A stretch of DNA of 39,701 nt from Marinobacter excellens HL-55 (GTDB lineage Bacteria; Pseudomonadota; Gammaproteobacteria; Pseudomonadales; Oleiphilaceae), in assembly GCA_001314845.1 (NCBI GenBank), contig LJZQ01000031.1, positions 1 to 39,701 on the forward strand, in the 5' to 3' direction. Under the pieces are notes generated by a model. The model was not told the DNA's origin, did not search any database, and saw only the letters and a list, made by a program, of their open reading frames with translations. Shown here in pieces: positions 27,549 to 36,143 of the stretch. Every line of letters begins with the position of its first letter. The first letter of the stretch is position 1. The translations under genes and the position numbers were made by a program.

Positions 27549-27761
27549 ATGGCTAGAGATATCAAGCTCGGATGGGATGTAGAAGCGCTCAATAAAGCCT
27601 ATCGTCAGGGGTACATGGCAGGCACCATGGGCATGGAGAAAACCCGCTGTCCTTATCGGGGGGATGTCATCATCGCCGCCTGGGAGGCTGGCTGGGACGA
27701 CGCCGGGCAGGTCGTTCATGAACAGCAGAAGGCTGACGACCTGTTTTCCCGCATTGCCTGA
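27549..27761 (+). CDS. rmf: Ribosome modulation factor
   Basis: 70 aa, longer than the 55-aa E. coli RMF. The conserved core is present: AYRQGYMAGTMGMEKTRCPY, then IAAWEAGWDDA, which matches the YQAGIAGRSKEMCPY and WLGGWREA regions. RMF dimerises 70S ribosomes into inactive 100S particles in stationary phase. The extra length is at both ends. The start ATG at 27549 has AAGAGG eight bases upstream; a strong hairpin overlaps that site. rsd and ppx, also stationary-phase functions, are within about 7 kb. Confidence 0.92.
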   Translation: MARDIKLGWDVEALNKAYRQGYMAGTMGMEKTRCPYRGDVIIAAWEAGWDDAGQVVHEQQKADDLFSRIA

Positions 27762-27774
27762 GTTCGTTCCGGGT

Positions 27775-28218
27775 CTACCGCTGTACCACAAACTCCGTAA
27801 ATAGCACGCCGGCGATGTGCTCTCCGGTTTGCTGTTCTTCCAGCACGGCATTGATTCTTGCTGCTGCCTCTTCTCTGAGTGCTTGCTGCCCCTGTTGGCT
27901 GGTTAGCACGTCCACGTCAACTTGTTCGCCAAACAGCATGACCAGTTCGTGCCGCAGTCTGGGCATATGGGCCTCAAGTGCCGGTCTCGTGGACTCCCGG
28001 TCTGCGCGAAGCGTGACCGACGCTTTCAGGTAGATCACTTTGGTACCGGGCTCGCCGACATGGGTTACAAAGGCAGGCTCCATCTCGATGTAATCGGTGA
28101 TGCCGCGCTCTTCGGGTTCTTCCTCTGCCAGTGCGGGCCCGGCCATCAGTGCATACAGGGCGAGCAACAGCACGGGCAAGATATTTCGTTGAAAGGTCAT
28201 AGGCGCTATGTTCTTCAT
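27775..28218 (-). CDS. FliL-like protein, secreted or membrane-anchored
   Basis: 147 aa. A hydrophobic N-terminus (ILPVLLLALYALMAGPALA) looks like a signal peptide with an Ala-x-Ala site. The rest follows FliL: DYIEMEPAFVTHVG, YLKASVTLRA, LRHELVMLFGEQ, and a C-terminal helix ending GVLFTEFVVQR. FliL proteins form rings around flagellar stators. No flagellar gene is nearby, and a cleaved N-terminus would differ from classical FliL, which keeps its membrane anchor, so this is a FliL-like paralogue of unclear role. A second ATG six codons in is an alternative start. It converges on rmf. Confidence 0.8.
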   Translation of the reverse strand: MKNIAPMTFQRNILPVLLLALYALMAGPALAEEEPEERGITDYIEMEPAFVTHVGEPGTKVIYLKASVTLRADRESTRPALEAHMPRLRHELVMLFGEQVDVDVLTSQQGQQALREEAAARINAVLEEQQTGEHIAGVLFTEFVVQR

Positions 28219-28267
28219 AGGTTAGGATTGGCGTCAACAGTTTACATGATGATTCCGGGGTGTTGAT

Positions 28268-28774
28268 TTGACAAGCAGATGGGTGTTTGGTCTTGTATTT
28301 TTGATGTGCGCCGCCTTGCTGGCCGTGGCGTTCTACATGGAACATGTGATGGGTCTGGAACCATGCCCGCTGTGCTGGTTGCAGCGTTTCGGTTTCATGG
28401 GCGCGGGCCTGGTCAGTCTGCTTGGCTTTCTGCACGGTCCGCAGGGCTTCGGAAACCGAATTTACGGATTCTTGCTTGTGGTCACGGCCGGAGCCGGTCT
28501 TGGTGTTGCAGGACGACAGCTTTGGTTGCAGAACTTACCGGCCGATCAGGTGCCGGCCTGTGGCCCGTCGGTGGATTATTTGCTGGATGTGCTGCCCTGG
28601 GTTGAGGTTTTACAAACAGCCTTGAAGGGCACAGGGGATTGCGCAGAGGTGATGTGGCGTTTTCTGGGTCTGAGTATTCCCGGCTGGACCGCGGTGTTCT
28701 TTGTGCTGGTGATCGTGGTTGGCCTGGTCATGATGTTTCGGCGGTATAAGCCGAAAAACTGGCTGCAGGGCTGA
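28268..28774 (+). CDS. dsbB: DsbB, disulphide bond formation protein
   Basis: 168 aa, four membrane segments. The quinone-reactive pair is CPLC at 33-36, followed by the conserved WLQRF. The second periplasmic loop carries the other redox pair, VPACGPS and GDCAEV. DsbB reoxidises DsbA and passes electrons to ubiquinone. The apparent start is a TTG at 28268, with GGGGTG upstream and membrane sequence beginning at once, so no better ATG exists nearby. rsd follows 105 bp downstream, an arrangement like the algQ region of pseudomonads. Confidence 0.93.
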   Translation: MTSRWVFGLVFLMCAALLAVAFYMEHVMGLEPCPLCWLQRFGFMGAGLVSLLGFLHGPQGFGNRIYGFLLVVTAGAGLGVAGRQLWLQNLPADQVPACGPSVDYLLDVLPWVEVLQTALKGTGDCAEVMWRFLGLSIPGWTAVFFVLVIVVGLVMMFRRYKPKNWLQG

Positions 28775-28879
28775 AACGGTTGCGGGTTGCTATCGCCTTG
28801 GGGTAACTTGATCTGGTCATGACAATATTCAGATGCGTGGCCACTTACCGGGCGGACTGACTTAGGGGAGATCAACGCC

Positions 28880-29359
28880 ATGTTGGACAATTGCAGGAAC
28901 GCCAGGGAGCGTTGGGGTGGCGTCAGCGAGCTGATCGACCGCTGGTTGAAAGAGCGTCAGGAACTGTTGGTTCGCTACTGTGAATTATCGGGTGAAAACG
29001 ATTTCTCGCAAACCGAAGCACTTAAGGAAAAGTGTGTTCGCCTCTGCGAGGTGCTGGTGGATTACGTGTCGGCCGGTCACTTTGAAGTGTATGAACAACT
29101 GATTCAGGAAGCGAGGGAATTCAATGATGGTGGCCTGGAGTTGGCGGCCAAAGTTTATCCCCGTATCGAGGAGACGACCGAAGTTGCCCTCAACTTCAAT
29201 GATCGTCTGGACGGTCGCATCCTGAGTGAAGAAGAGCTCAAAGATCTGTTCGGCGAGCTGTCCAGGCTTGGTGAGGTTCTGGAAAGCCGGTTTGAAATGG
29301 AAGATTTTCTGATCGAGCATTTGCACAACGCCCACGCGGAAAAAATGGCCTCCGCCTGA
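28880..29359 (+). CDS. rsd: Rsd/AlgQ family regulator of sigma-70
   Basis: 159 aa, the family's length, helical throughout. It opens with LDNCRNARERWGGVSELIDRWL followed by ERQELLV, the hallmark N-terminal segment, and continues with LCEVLVDYVSAGHFEVYEQL. Rsd binds the domain-4 region of RpoD and frees core RNA polymerase for alternative sigma factors in stationary phase; the Pseudomonas homologue AlgQ affects alginate and siderophore genes. The start ATG has AGGGGAG upstream. An intrinsic terminator follows, shared with the FKBP gene on the other strand. Confidence 0.94.
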   Translation: MLDNCRNARERWGGVSELIDRWLKERQELLVRYCELSGENDFSQTEALKEKCVRLCEVLVDYVSAGHFEVYEQLIQEAREFNDGGLELAAKVYPRIEETTEVALNFNDRLDGRILSEEELKDLFGELSRLGEVLESRFEMEDFLIEHLHNAHAEKMASA

Positions 29360-29386
29360 TCCGTTCAGTTCCTGGTGGTCCCGTAT

Positions 29387-29422
29387 AAAAAACCGACCTG
29401 ATTACTCAGGTCGGTTTTTTTT
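29387..29422. terminator. Bidirectional intrinsic terminator between rsd and the FKBP gene
   Basis: CCGACCTG (29393-29400) and CAGGTCGG (29407-29414) form a perfect 8-bp stem with an ATTACT loop, with A6 before and T8 after. It ends transcription from both converging genes. Confidence 0.95.
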
Positions 29423-29438
29423 GTTTGGCCCAAACAGC

Positions 29439-30152
29439 TTATTCGCTGTCTGGATTGACTGCCAGCAGTTCCACATCAAAAATCAGGGTTTCGTTGGGGC
29501 CGATGGCCTGGTTGCCGCCGGGGCCATAGGCCAGATCTGACGGGATGTAGAGCTTGTAGCGAGCGCCTTCATTCATCAGTTGCAGGCCTTCGGTCCAGCC
29601 AGGGATCACCTGGTTCAGGCCAAACGTCACCGGCTGGCCGCGCTCTCGGGAGCTGTCAAACACTTCACCATTGATCAGTTCTCCGGTGTAGTGCACCTGC
29701 ACGCGGTCTTGAGCGGTCGGGTTGGCGCCTTCGCCTTCTTCGATTACCTCATACTGAAGGCCGGATTCAGTGGTTTCGACACCCTCCCGTTCAGCGTTCT
29801 CTGCCAAGAAGGCTTCACCGGCTTCCTGGTTCTGACTGGCCAAGCCCTCTTGCTGCTGCTCCTGTTCTGCCTGAAGCTCCTGCTGGTAGGTCATCAGGGC
29901 TTCCTGAACTTCTTCGCGGGTCAGGCGCTTGCCTTGCTCATCGCCAGCGTGGCCATGCTGAATGCCCTGCAGGAACTGATCCATTTGCAGATCCGGCAGA
30001 TCGTTGCCCATGCGCTCACCCAGGACCAGGCCCATGCCGTAGCTGACTCTCTCAGACGTGGTGTCGAGTGCCGGATCGTTGGCGGGCTCCTGAGCAGTGG
30101 AGCAGCCGGCAATAAGGCCGGTTATGGCAACGGCTAACAGCGTTTTCTTCAT
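29439..30152 (-). CDS. FKBP-type peptidyl-prolyl isomerase, lipoprotein (FkpA/Mip-like)
   Basis: 237 aa. The signal peptide MKKTLLAVAITGLIAGC ends in a lipobox with C17, so the protein should be an envelope lipoprotein. An N-terminal dimerisation domain (about 30-120, starting DTTSERVSYGMGLVLGERM) includes a long Q/E-rich helix. The C-terminal FKBP domain (about 127-235) shows VQVHYTGELINGEVFDSS, VIPGWTEGLQLM and AYGPGG...GPNETLIFDVELL, so the active-site residues are in place. Likely a periplasm-facing folding catalyst. It is monocistronic, ending at a shared terminator. Confidence 0.94.
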   Translation of the reverse strand: MKKTLLAVAITGLIAGCSTAQEPANDPALDTTSERVSYGMGLVLGERMGNDLPDLQMDQFLQGIQHGHAGDEQGKRLTREEVQEALMTYQQELQAEQEQQQEGLASQNQEAGEAFLAENAEREGVETTESGLQYEVIEEGEGANPTAQDRVQVHYTGELINGEVFDSSRERGQPVTFGLNQVIPGWTEGLQLMNEGARYKLYIPSDLAYGPGGNQAIGPNETLIFDVELLAVNPDSE

Positions 30153-30275
30153 GTTTTCATCCTTCGCACGTGTAACAGAGCCGTACGGCTCCTATGGATT
30201 AGGCAAAAATGGAAAGGTAACGGGTTCAGCGGCAGGATGCCACTGAAACTGTGTTAAGACTGTGATCGCGTTGGC

Positions 30276-30665
30276 TCAGGTACCGTTATCACCGGGCGAT
30301 GGGCTCAAAGAGAACGGCGCACGATAGGGCGACTGCCAGTCATTATCGGGGTCCGCGCGGCGTTCGTTACGCACATTTTTGCCCGGGCGCTCTATCGCCA
30401 GGGCGTTCCATGGCCCCTGTGGCGGGGGCTGGTCGGCGTAATGCCAGTTGCCTTCGGTGTCTTGCCACTTGAACACGATTTCCGGCCCTTCGGTCGGGAT
30501 GGGGGCCGGCAGCAAATCTTCGAACGGTGGTATTTCAGTGGGTTTTTCCACTTTCTCAATCGCTGGCTCAGAGACCGCTGCGGGGTCGCCGAGGCCAAAG
30601 AAAATCAGCAGCACCAGCAGGCCAAGGGCAGGGAAGGCGAGGCGGATCAGCCATTTCATCATCAT
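30276..30665 (-). CDS. DUF4124 domain protein, membrane-anchored
   Basis: 129 aa. One N-terminal hydrophobic helix (LIRLAFPALGLLVLLIFFGLG) is followed by a proline/glutamate-rich stretch and the short DUF4124 motif FKWQDTEGNWHYADQPP, with Trp, His and Tyr in the usual places. DUF4124 proteins are envelope proteins of unknown role. The start overlaps the stop of the upstream TIGR02444 gene by 4 nt, so both are coupled. Confidence 0.85.
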   Translation of the reverse strand: MMMKWLIRLAFPALGLLVLLIFFGLGDPAAVSEPAIEKVEKPTEIPPFEDLLPAPIPTEGPEIVFKWQDTEGNWHYADQPPPQGPWNALAIERPGKNVRNERRADPDNDWQSPYRAPFSLSPSPGDNGT

Positions 30666-31198
30666 GGCATAGGCTCACTGTCAGTGGCTGTGGCCAACAG
30701 GATGGCAAGCGTTTTCAGTGATGCGGTGGTCTCGGCCTCAGAGTTCCGAAGCGGCGCTGCAGCGAGTAGGTTCTGCAGAATGGCGGTGTTGCGATCAAGC
30801 ATGGTGCCAGTCCCCGGGTTACTGGAGTTCAGGTGTTGCCAAGCCAAAGCCAGTTCGCTCTTCTCGGCCTGTAATTCCGCTTTTGCCAGCGCTTCCCGAA
30901 GCTCACGACAAGCATTATGATTCCGGGGAATGGATTTGCGTGCCGAACGAATGCTGCCGGTTACACGGGCGCGCCACTCTGTTACCTTAGCGCCCTCAAC
31001 GCCAGTGAACGTATGTCCATTCGCGCCTAGCCAACCGGCACACAGTATGCGGGTTACGCTCCAGCCTTGTGCCTGCAGGTCCAGACAGATCTCGGCCAGC
31101 TCGGGTTTTCGCCAGCAGGCCAGAGCATAACGCCACAAAGGATTGTCTGGTTCCATGGTTGCCGGCAGAGCCAACGGTTCTGTCTGCGGAACGGTCAT
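30662..31198 (-). CDS. TIGR02444 family protein
   Basis: 178 aa, soluble. The N-terminal segment NPLWRYALACWRKPELAEICLDL followed by QGWSVTRILCAGWLG matches the TIGR02444 (DUF2390) family of uncharacterised gammaproteobacterial proteins, which commonly neighbours an ABC-F gene of the YheS type, as here (divergent, 44 bp apart). The function is unknown. Later helices are alanine- and glutamate-rich. It shares a 4-nt overlap with the DUF4124 gene downstream. Confidence 0.85.
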   Translation of the reverse strand: MTVPQTEPLALPATMEPDNPLWRYALACWRKPELAEICLDLQAQGWSVTRILCAGWLGANGHTFTGVEGAKVTEWRARVTGSIRSARKSIPRNHNACRELREALAKAELQAEKSELALAWQHLNSSNPGTGTMLDRNTAILQNLLAAAPLRNSEAETTASLKTLAILLATATDSEPMP

Positions 31199-31242
31199 GG
31201 TGGGGCGCTTCCCTGGCTGAAATCCATGGATAAAGTACGTCT

Positions 31243-33189
31243 ATGTTAACGATAACCGATCTCAGTTTACAACGAGGCGGCGTCTGGTTACTAGAGAACG
31301 TCAGTCTCACGGTTCAACCCGGCCAGCGAGTGGCGATTGTCGGGGCCAATGGTGCCGGTAAATCCAGCCTGTTTCAGCTCTTGTTGGGCCAGCTTGCGCC
31401 GGAACAGGGCGCGGTGTCTTTGCCCGGCGGTTGCCGGATTGCACATATGGCACAGGAAGTAGCCGCCAGTTCCCGTTCGGCCCGGGATTTTGTACTGGAT
31501 GGTGATTTCGAGCTCCGGCGCATGGAGCGTGAACTCGCAGACGCCGAAGCCCGGAGTGATGACCATGCCATTGCCAGGCTGCACGGCGAACTGGATATCC
31601 ATGAGGCCTGGTCGGCGTCCCGGCGGGCAGAAGCCTTGCTGCGAGGGCTCGGGTTTGTCGACAGCGATGCCGAACGGCCGGTGTCAGCGTTCTCCGGGGG
31701 CTGGCGTATTCGCCTGAATCTTGCCCAGGCCCTGATGCGCCCGTCAGATCTTTTGCTGCTGGATGAGCCCACCAACCACCTGGATCTCGATGCCTGTCTG
31801 TGGCTGGAAAACTGGCTGCGCAAATACCCGGGTACTTTGCTGTTTATCTCTCACGATCGCGATTTCATGGATCGGGTGGCGACCCATCTGGTGCACTTTG
31901 ATCAGAAGAAACTGGCACTCTATACCGGTAACTACTCCGCCTTCGAAGTGCAGCGCAGCGAGCGCCTGGCCCAGCAGCAATCCAGCTTTGAACGCCAACA
32001 GGCTCGTATTGCCGAAATTCAGCGCTTTATTGACCGGTTCAAGGCCAAGGCCACCAAAGCCCGTCAGGCCCAGAGCCGGGTCAAGGCGCTGGAACGCATG
32101 GAGCGGATCGCCCCTGCCCATGTCGATTCTCCGTTCAGTTTCGAGTTTCCCGTTGCCGATAAAGTCTCCAATCCGCTGCTCTCTATTCGCAACGGCGCGG
32201 CGGGCCACGGCGAGACCATCATTCTCAATAACATCAACATCACGCTGTTGCCTGGCTCACGTATTGGTCTGCTCGGGCCGAATGGCGCCGGCAAGTCGAC
32301 TTTTATGGATGCCCTGAGGGGCACCGGCACATTGCTGGCGGGTGAACGGACTTGCGGCGAACACCTGGCGATCGGCTATTTCGCCCAGCACCAGCTGGAG
32401 TCACTGGATCTGGATGCCAGCCCGTTTCTGCACTTGCAACGCCTGGCGCCCGGGGCTTCTGAGCAGAAAGTCCGGAATTTTCTGGGTGGTTTTGATTTCC
32501 ATGGCGACGAAGCGCTCAGCCCGATCCGGTCGTTCTCCGGGGGGGAGAAAGCCCGTGTTGCGCTGGCGGTCATAGCCTGGCAAAAACCCAACCTGCTGTT
32601 ACTGGATGAGCCCACCAACCACCTGGATCTGGAAATGCGTCAGGCGCTGACCATGGCGCTTCAGAACTTTGACGGTGCCCTGGTGGTGGTGTCTCACGAT
32701 CGCCATCTTCTGCGCAACACGGTGGATGAGTTCTGGCTGGTGTCGGACGGCACAGTTCGGGAATACGATGGCGATCTGGAAGATTACGAACGTTGGCTGG
32801 CGGATCGTCGAAAAGACGACGACGAACCCCCGAGGCGCCAGGTAGAAGGTGATTCTGGCTCCGACAAAGCCGCCAGTGGTAGCGCGGCCCTGACGGCGGA
32901 TGAACGCAAGGCCAGGAAACGACAGGAGGCAGAAGTTCGCCAGAAACTGAGCCCGTGGCGGAAAAAGCAGGGTGCGCTGGAATTGCGCATGGAAAAACTC
33001 CAGCAGGCACTGGGCAAGGTGGAAGCGTCTCTCGGCGATCCCGACGTTTATGATGACAGCGCGAAGGTTCGCCTGAAAGAATTGCTGGGCCAACAGACTG
33101 AGCTGAAGCGAGAGCTGGAAGACGTCGAGTCCCAGTGGCTGGACGTCAGCGAAACGGTGGAGAGCCTGGAGGCGGAGCTCTCCGGTTGA
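31243..33189 (+). CDS. yheS: YheS-type ABC-F ATPase
   Basis: 648 aa with two ABC cassettes. Cassette 1: GANGAGKSS, signature FSGGWRIRLNLAQAL, LLLLDEPTNHLDLD. Cassette 2: GPNGAGKST, FSGGEKARVAL, LLLLDEPTNHLDLEMRQAL. Between them is the P-site tRNA-interaction linker (FIDRFKAKATKARQAQSRVK), and the C-terminus is a charged coiled coil. It tracks E. coli YheS along its whole length. No membrane segments: ABC-F proteins act on ribosomes, where YheS is thought to relieve stalling. Both ATP sites look intact. Confidence 0.95.
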   Translation: MLTITDLSLQRGGVWLLENVSLTVQPGQRVAIVGANGAGKSSLFQLLLGQLAPEQGAVSLPGGCRIAHMAQEVAASSRSARDFVLDGDFELRRMERELADAEARSDDHAIARLHGELDIHEAWSASRRAEALLRGLGFVDSDAERPVSAFSGGWRIRLNLAQALMRPSDLLLLDEPTNHLDLDACLWLENWLRKYPGTLLFISHDRDFMDRVATHLVHFDQKKLALYTGNYSAFEVQRSERLAQQQSSFERQQARIAEIQRFIDRFKAKATKARQAQSRVKALERMERIAPAHVDSPFSFEFPVADKVSNPLLSIRNGAAGHGETIILNNINITLLPGSRIGLLGPNGAGKSTFMDALRGTGTLLAGERTCGEHLAIGYFAQHQLESLDLDASPFLHLQRLAPGASEQKVRNFLGGFDFHGDEALSPIRSFSGGEKARVALAVIAWQKPNLLLLDEPTNHLDLEMRQALTMALQNFDGALVVVSHDRHLLRNTVDEFWLVSDGTVREYDGDLEDYERWLADRRKDDDEPPRRQVEGDSGSDKAASGSAALTADERKARKRQEAEVRQKLSPWRKKQGALELRMEKLQQALGKVEASLGDPDVYDDSAKVRLKELLGQQTELKRELEDVESQWLDVSETVESLEAELSG

Positions 33190-33192
33190 TGG

Positions 33193-34725
33193 TCAGGCTG
33201 GCCGGCTGCCGATTTCCAGCTTGAAATCCTGCCGTGCCAGATAGTCCCTTTCGTTTTCCAGATCGGCCAGGGTTAACGGCCGGTTATCCAGCCAGCCCTC
33301 TGGGAACTCCATGACCAGCTTGTTCTCGTGCCCGTGCAGGACAAATGCTGGTGGCTCCTCCAGGTTGCGAGGGTGCTGCATCAGCACCGCCAGGCGCAAC
33401 AGCACACACAGGTAACGAAGCCTGGGCTTGTCTTCCGGTTCGATGCCTTCAAACACCGTTGCCGAAAACTTGCGCCGGTGGCCCCGGACCAGCGTCGCCA
33501 GATCTTTCTGGAATTGCTGGGTGAAGCCGGGAAGATCGGAATAGCGCAGAAGGTAGGCGCCATGTTTGTGGTACTGGCTGTGGGAGATGGTCAGGCCGAT
33601 TTCATGCAATCGACACGCCCAGCGCAGAACGTCTTCGTCTGCGGCGGTGTGCAGGCCCCAGTGATCTGCAACCTGCGCCCAGGCAGTAATAGCGGTCTGC
33701 TCAACTGCTGCGCCGTGGGTCTGATCCACATGGTAGCGTTCTTGCAGGGCTGCGATGGTGCGCTCACGGACGTCCTCATGCTGAATGCGCCCGACGATGT
33801 CGTACAGCAGTCCTTCCCGTAGGGCGCCATCGGCAAAGGTCATGTCCTTGATGTCCAGGGAGCGGAAAGCCGCGAGCAGAATCGCAAAGCCGGCGGGGAA
33901 AATGCTTTGCCGATCCTGACGCACGCCCAACTCGGATAATTTCTCAACCTTGCCCATGTCGATCAAGCGCTTGCGTAACTCTTCCATGGCATCACGGGTG
34001 ATGGTGCCGTCGGTAATTTTCAGGTTGGCCAGCACACTGAAGATGGCCTTGATTGAGCCGGACGATCCAACCGCGCTCTGCCAGCCCACCGACCGGTAAT
34101 GTTGGCGGATATTGAGCAGTTCCTGTTCGGCATGGGTGATGGCCCGGTCCATTTGCCGACGAGACACCTTGCCGTCCGGGAAATACCGGTTACGGAACGA
34201 CACACAGCCCATGTGCAAGCTTTCAAGCTCCTGAGGCTCAAAGCGCTGGCCAATAATGAATTCGGTACTGCCGCCGCCGATGTCGATGACCAAACGTTTG
34301 CCTTCATCATCAGACAGGGTGTGGGAAACGCCAAGGTAGATCAGGCGAGCCTCTTCCCGGCCGGCAATGATTTCAACCGGGTATCCGAGCACCTCCTCCG
34401 CCTTGGTAATGAAATCGTAAGCGTTACGAGCGACCCGAAGGGCATTGGTGCCGACAATCTGCACGCCTTCTGGCGGAATGCCCTGAAGCCGCTGCGCAAA
34501 ACGGCTGAGGCATTCCAGAGCGCGTTCCTGGGCTGCGTCGGTCAGGCGATTGTACTGATCCAGGCCTGCGCCAAGCTGGACTTTTTCGCCCATCTTTTCG
34601 ATCGCACGAATTTCGCCATGAACCAGACGGGCCACGACCATGTGGAAACTGTTGGAGCCCATATCGATGGCCGCCAGCATATCCGGGGAAGGTATAGCGT
34701 TCTCGGCAGTAGATGCGGCCGTCAC
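33193..34725 (-). CDS. ppx: Exopolyphosphatase
   Basis: 510 aa from the GTG at 34725. Ppx releases phosphate from polyphosphate ends. The actin-like N-terminal domain has AAIDMGSNSFHMVVARL, IVGTNALRVARN, GREEARLIYLGV, VIDIGGGSTEFIIG and MGCVSF; the C-terminal HD-type helical part has LHEIGLTISHSQYHKHGAYLL. Length (513 in E. coli) favours Ppx over GppA, though some pppGpp hydrolysis is possible. The frame remains open to 34977, but a promoter at 34774-34803 lies inside that extension and the extra residues look non-family, so I reject the longer start. The first ATG is 15 codons further in. Confidence 0.92.
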   Translation of the reverse strand: MTAASTAENAIPSPDMLAAIDMGSNSFHMVVARLVHGEIRAIEKMGEKVQLGAGLDQYNRLTDAAQERALECLSRFAQRLQGIPPEGVQIVGTNALRVARNAYDFITKAEEVLGYPVEIIAGREEARLIYLGVSHTLSDDEGKRLVIDIGGGSTEFIIGQRFEPQELESLHMGCVSFRNRYFPDGKVSRRQMDRAITHAEQELLNIRQHYRSVGWQSAVGSSGSIKAIFSVLANLKITDGTITRDAMEELRKRLIDMGKVEKLSELGVRQDRQSIFPAGFAILLAAFRSLDIKDMTFADGALREGLLYDIVGRIQHEDVRERTIAALQERYHVDQTHGAAVEQTAITAWAQVADHWGLHTAADEDVLRWACRLHEIGLTISHSQYHKHGAYLLRYSDLPGFTQQFQKDLATLVRGHRRKFSATVFEGIEPEDKPRLRYLCVLLRLAVLMQHPRNLEEPPAFVLHGHENKLVMEFPEGWLDNRPLTLADLENERDYLARQDFKLEIGSRPA

Positions 34726-34773
34726 GTTGGTTGGCGTCCTGTGTGGTGTGAACTTGTGAGTGACATTGCGGCT

Positions 34774-34803
34774 ACTATAAAAGAAAGCCCCACGGGCTGT
34801 CAG
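34774..34803 (-). promoter_or_regulatory. ppx promoter
   Basis: On the minus strand, CTGACA (34803-34798) and TATAGT (34779-34774) are separated by 18 bp, each one mismatch from the sigma-70 consensus. The predicted leader to the GTG at 34725 is about 40 nt. It supports the shorter ppx start. Confidence 0.7.
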
Positions 34804-35012
34804 TAACCGCCTGCGGTCATTACGGATGCGGATGAGTATCCGGGCAACAATAACCCGCTTCACATTGAGGCGGGCAATCGCGTAAAGTAATGGCCTAACG
34901 AAATCCGGGTAGGCGGCAAAGCGCATACAGCTTACACCGCTTGCTACAGTCAACAGCGACTCTGCTGTGGCCGGCACGCACGGCCGTAGAGCGCCTGAAT
35001 CAGGAAAAAGTA

Positions 35013-35339
35013 ATGAGCGGAAATATCGTTAATGTTACCGACGCATCCTTCGAACAGGACGTACTCAAGTCTGACGTTCCGGTGCTGGTGGACTACTGGG
35101 CTGAGTGGTGTGGCCCTTGCAAGATGATTGCACCGGTCCTGGAAGAAATTGCCGATGAATACGACGGCAAGCTCAAGGTCTGCAAGCTGAACATCGATGA
35201 AAATGAACAGACCCCGCCCAAGTTCAACATCCGTGGCATCCCGACTCTTATGCTGTTCAAGAACGGCAACGTCGACGCTACCAAGGTGGGCGCCCTGTCC
35301 AAGTCACAGCTTGCGGCCTTCCTCGACAGCAACCTCTGA
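35013..35339 (+). CDS. trxA: Thioredoxin 1
   Basis: 108 aa, the standard length. The redox site is WCGPC (32-36), followed by K and [10 protein letters not shown]; the cis-proline is in [11 protein letters not shown]. General cytoplasmic disulphide reductase for ribonucleotide reductase, PAPS reductase and others. I chose the ATG at 35013, which has AGGAAAAAG upstream; the extra 24 residues of the longer frame are not thioredoxin-like. It is divergent from ppx and near rho, an arrangement (trxA then rho) found in many gammaproteobacteria, here interrupted by the molybdopterin genes. Confidence 0.97.
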   Translation: MSGNIVNVTDASFEQDVLKSDVPVLVDYWAEWCGPCKMIAPVLEEIADEYDGKLKVCKLNIDENEQTPPKFNIRGIPTLMLFKNGNVDATKVGALSKSQLAAFLDSNL

Positions 35340-35352
35340 TCAGGTTACTGCC

Positions 35353-35393
35353 AAAAAACCGCCCTTGGGTCGAACTCAACGGGCGGTTTTTTT
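35353..35393. terminator. Bidirectional terminator of trxA and moaE
   Basis: AAAAAACCGCCC (35353-35364) and GGGCGGTTTTTT (35381-35392) pair fully, with three more pairs (TTG/CAA) beyond a bulged C. The T tract is over the end of the moaE coding region, so moaE encodes part of the stem. Confidence 0.88.
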
Positions 35394-35879
35394 ATGGTCA
35401 GGATCGGCGCTATAGCTGGCACCTGATGGCCATAACTCCCAGGCCTGGGAGCGATCAAGGTCCGACTCTTTTTGCTCAACCCAGTGTTCCGTGTCTCCGG
35501 TGATTTCCTTTTTCCAGAAGGGAGCCGACGTTTTCAGCGCATCCATAATAAATTCGCAGGCCGCGAAGGCGTCGCCGCGATGAGCGCTGCAAACGCCGAC
35601 AAACACAATCTGGTCCGACAGCGCCAGCCGACCAACCCGATGGATCACCCGGGCCTGACGGACATCCCAGCGTTGGGATGCAGACTCAATCAAGCCCTGG
35701 ATTACCTGTTCGGTCATGCCCGGATAGTGTTCCAGGAATAACCCGGTTACCCCGGACAGGTCCCCGGAATCCCGAACCAGGCCAGAAAAGGTCGCCACCG
35801 CTCCGGTGCCGGAACCGCTGCCCCGAAGCGCCTCATATTCCGCACCGACATCAAAATCTTCCGTCTGGATAGAGACCAT
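35376..35879 (-). CDS. moaE: MoaE, molybdopterin synthase catalytic subunit
   Basis: 167 aa, slightly longer than E. coli MoaE (150). Conserved parts: GAVATFSGLVRD, LFLEHYPGMTE, RVIHRVGRLALSDQIVFVGV, SAHRGDAFAACEFIMD, and the lysine pair region APFWKKE, which holds the residues that hold precursor Z and MoaD's C-terminus. With MoaD it inserts two sulphurs into cPMP. Last gene of the moaB-moeA-moaD-moaE unit; its start is 1 bp after the moaD stop. The C-terminal tail (SYSADPDHKKTAR) is outside the family and overlaps the trxA terminator. Confidence 0.95.
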   Translation of the reverse strand: MVSIQTEDFDVGAEYEALRGSGSGTGAVATFSGLVRDSGDLSGVTGLFLEHYPGMTEQVIQGLIESASQRWDVRQARVIHRVGRLALSDQIVFVGVCSAHRGDAFAACEFIMDALKTSAPFWKKEITGDTEHWVEQKESDLDRSQAWELWPSGASYSADPDHKKTAR

Positions 35880-35880
35880 T

Positions 35881-36141
35881 TCAACCTCCGGTCACCGGTG
35901 GAAAGAATGCCACTTCATCACCCGCCTTCACCGGTGTTGACGGCTTGGCCATGGCCTGATTGACCGCCACCATGACGGGCTGATCACCCTGCAGTTGGGC
36001 CCAGCGGCCACCCCGGGCGGCCAGCTGAGACAGCAAGGTCTCAACCGTCTGGCCGGGTATTGCAGGCAGCTCAAGGCTGTCGGTATCAAGCTCCTCGCGG
36101 AGCCGGGCAAAAAATCGGACAGTCAGGTTTTGGTCAGTCAT
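35881..36141 (-). CDS. moaD: MoaD, molybdopterin synthase sulphur carrier subunit
   Basis: 86 aa, ubiquitin-like fold. It begins with LTVRFFARLREELD and ends in the required Gly-Gly (EVAFFPPVTGG), where MoeB forms the thiocarboxylate. NQAMA and TPVKAGDEVAFFPP are the typical C-terminal landmarks. It lies 2 bp after moeA and 1 bp before moaE, so all are translated in series. Confidence 0.95.
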   Translation of the reverse strand: MTDQNLTVRFFARLREELDTDSLELPAIPGQTVETLLSQLAARGGRWAQLQGDQPVMVAVNQAMAKPSTPVKAGDEVAFFPPVTGG

Positions 36142-36143
36142 GA

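Noticed and set aside
34726..34977. N-terminal extension of ppx by 84 codons
   Set aside because: A minus-strand promoter (34774-34803) lies inside it and the added residues are not family-like.
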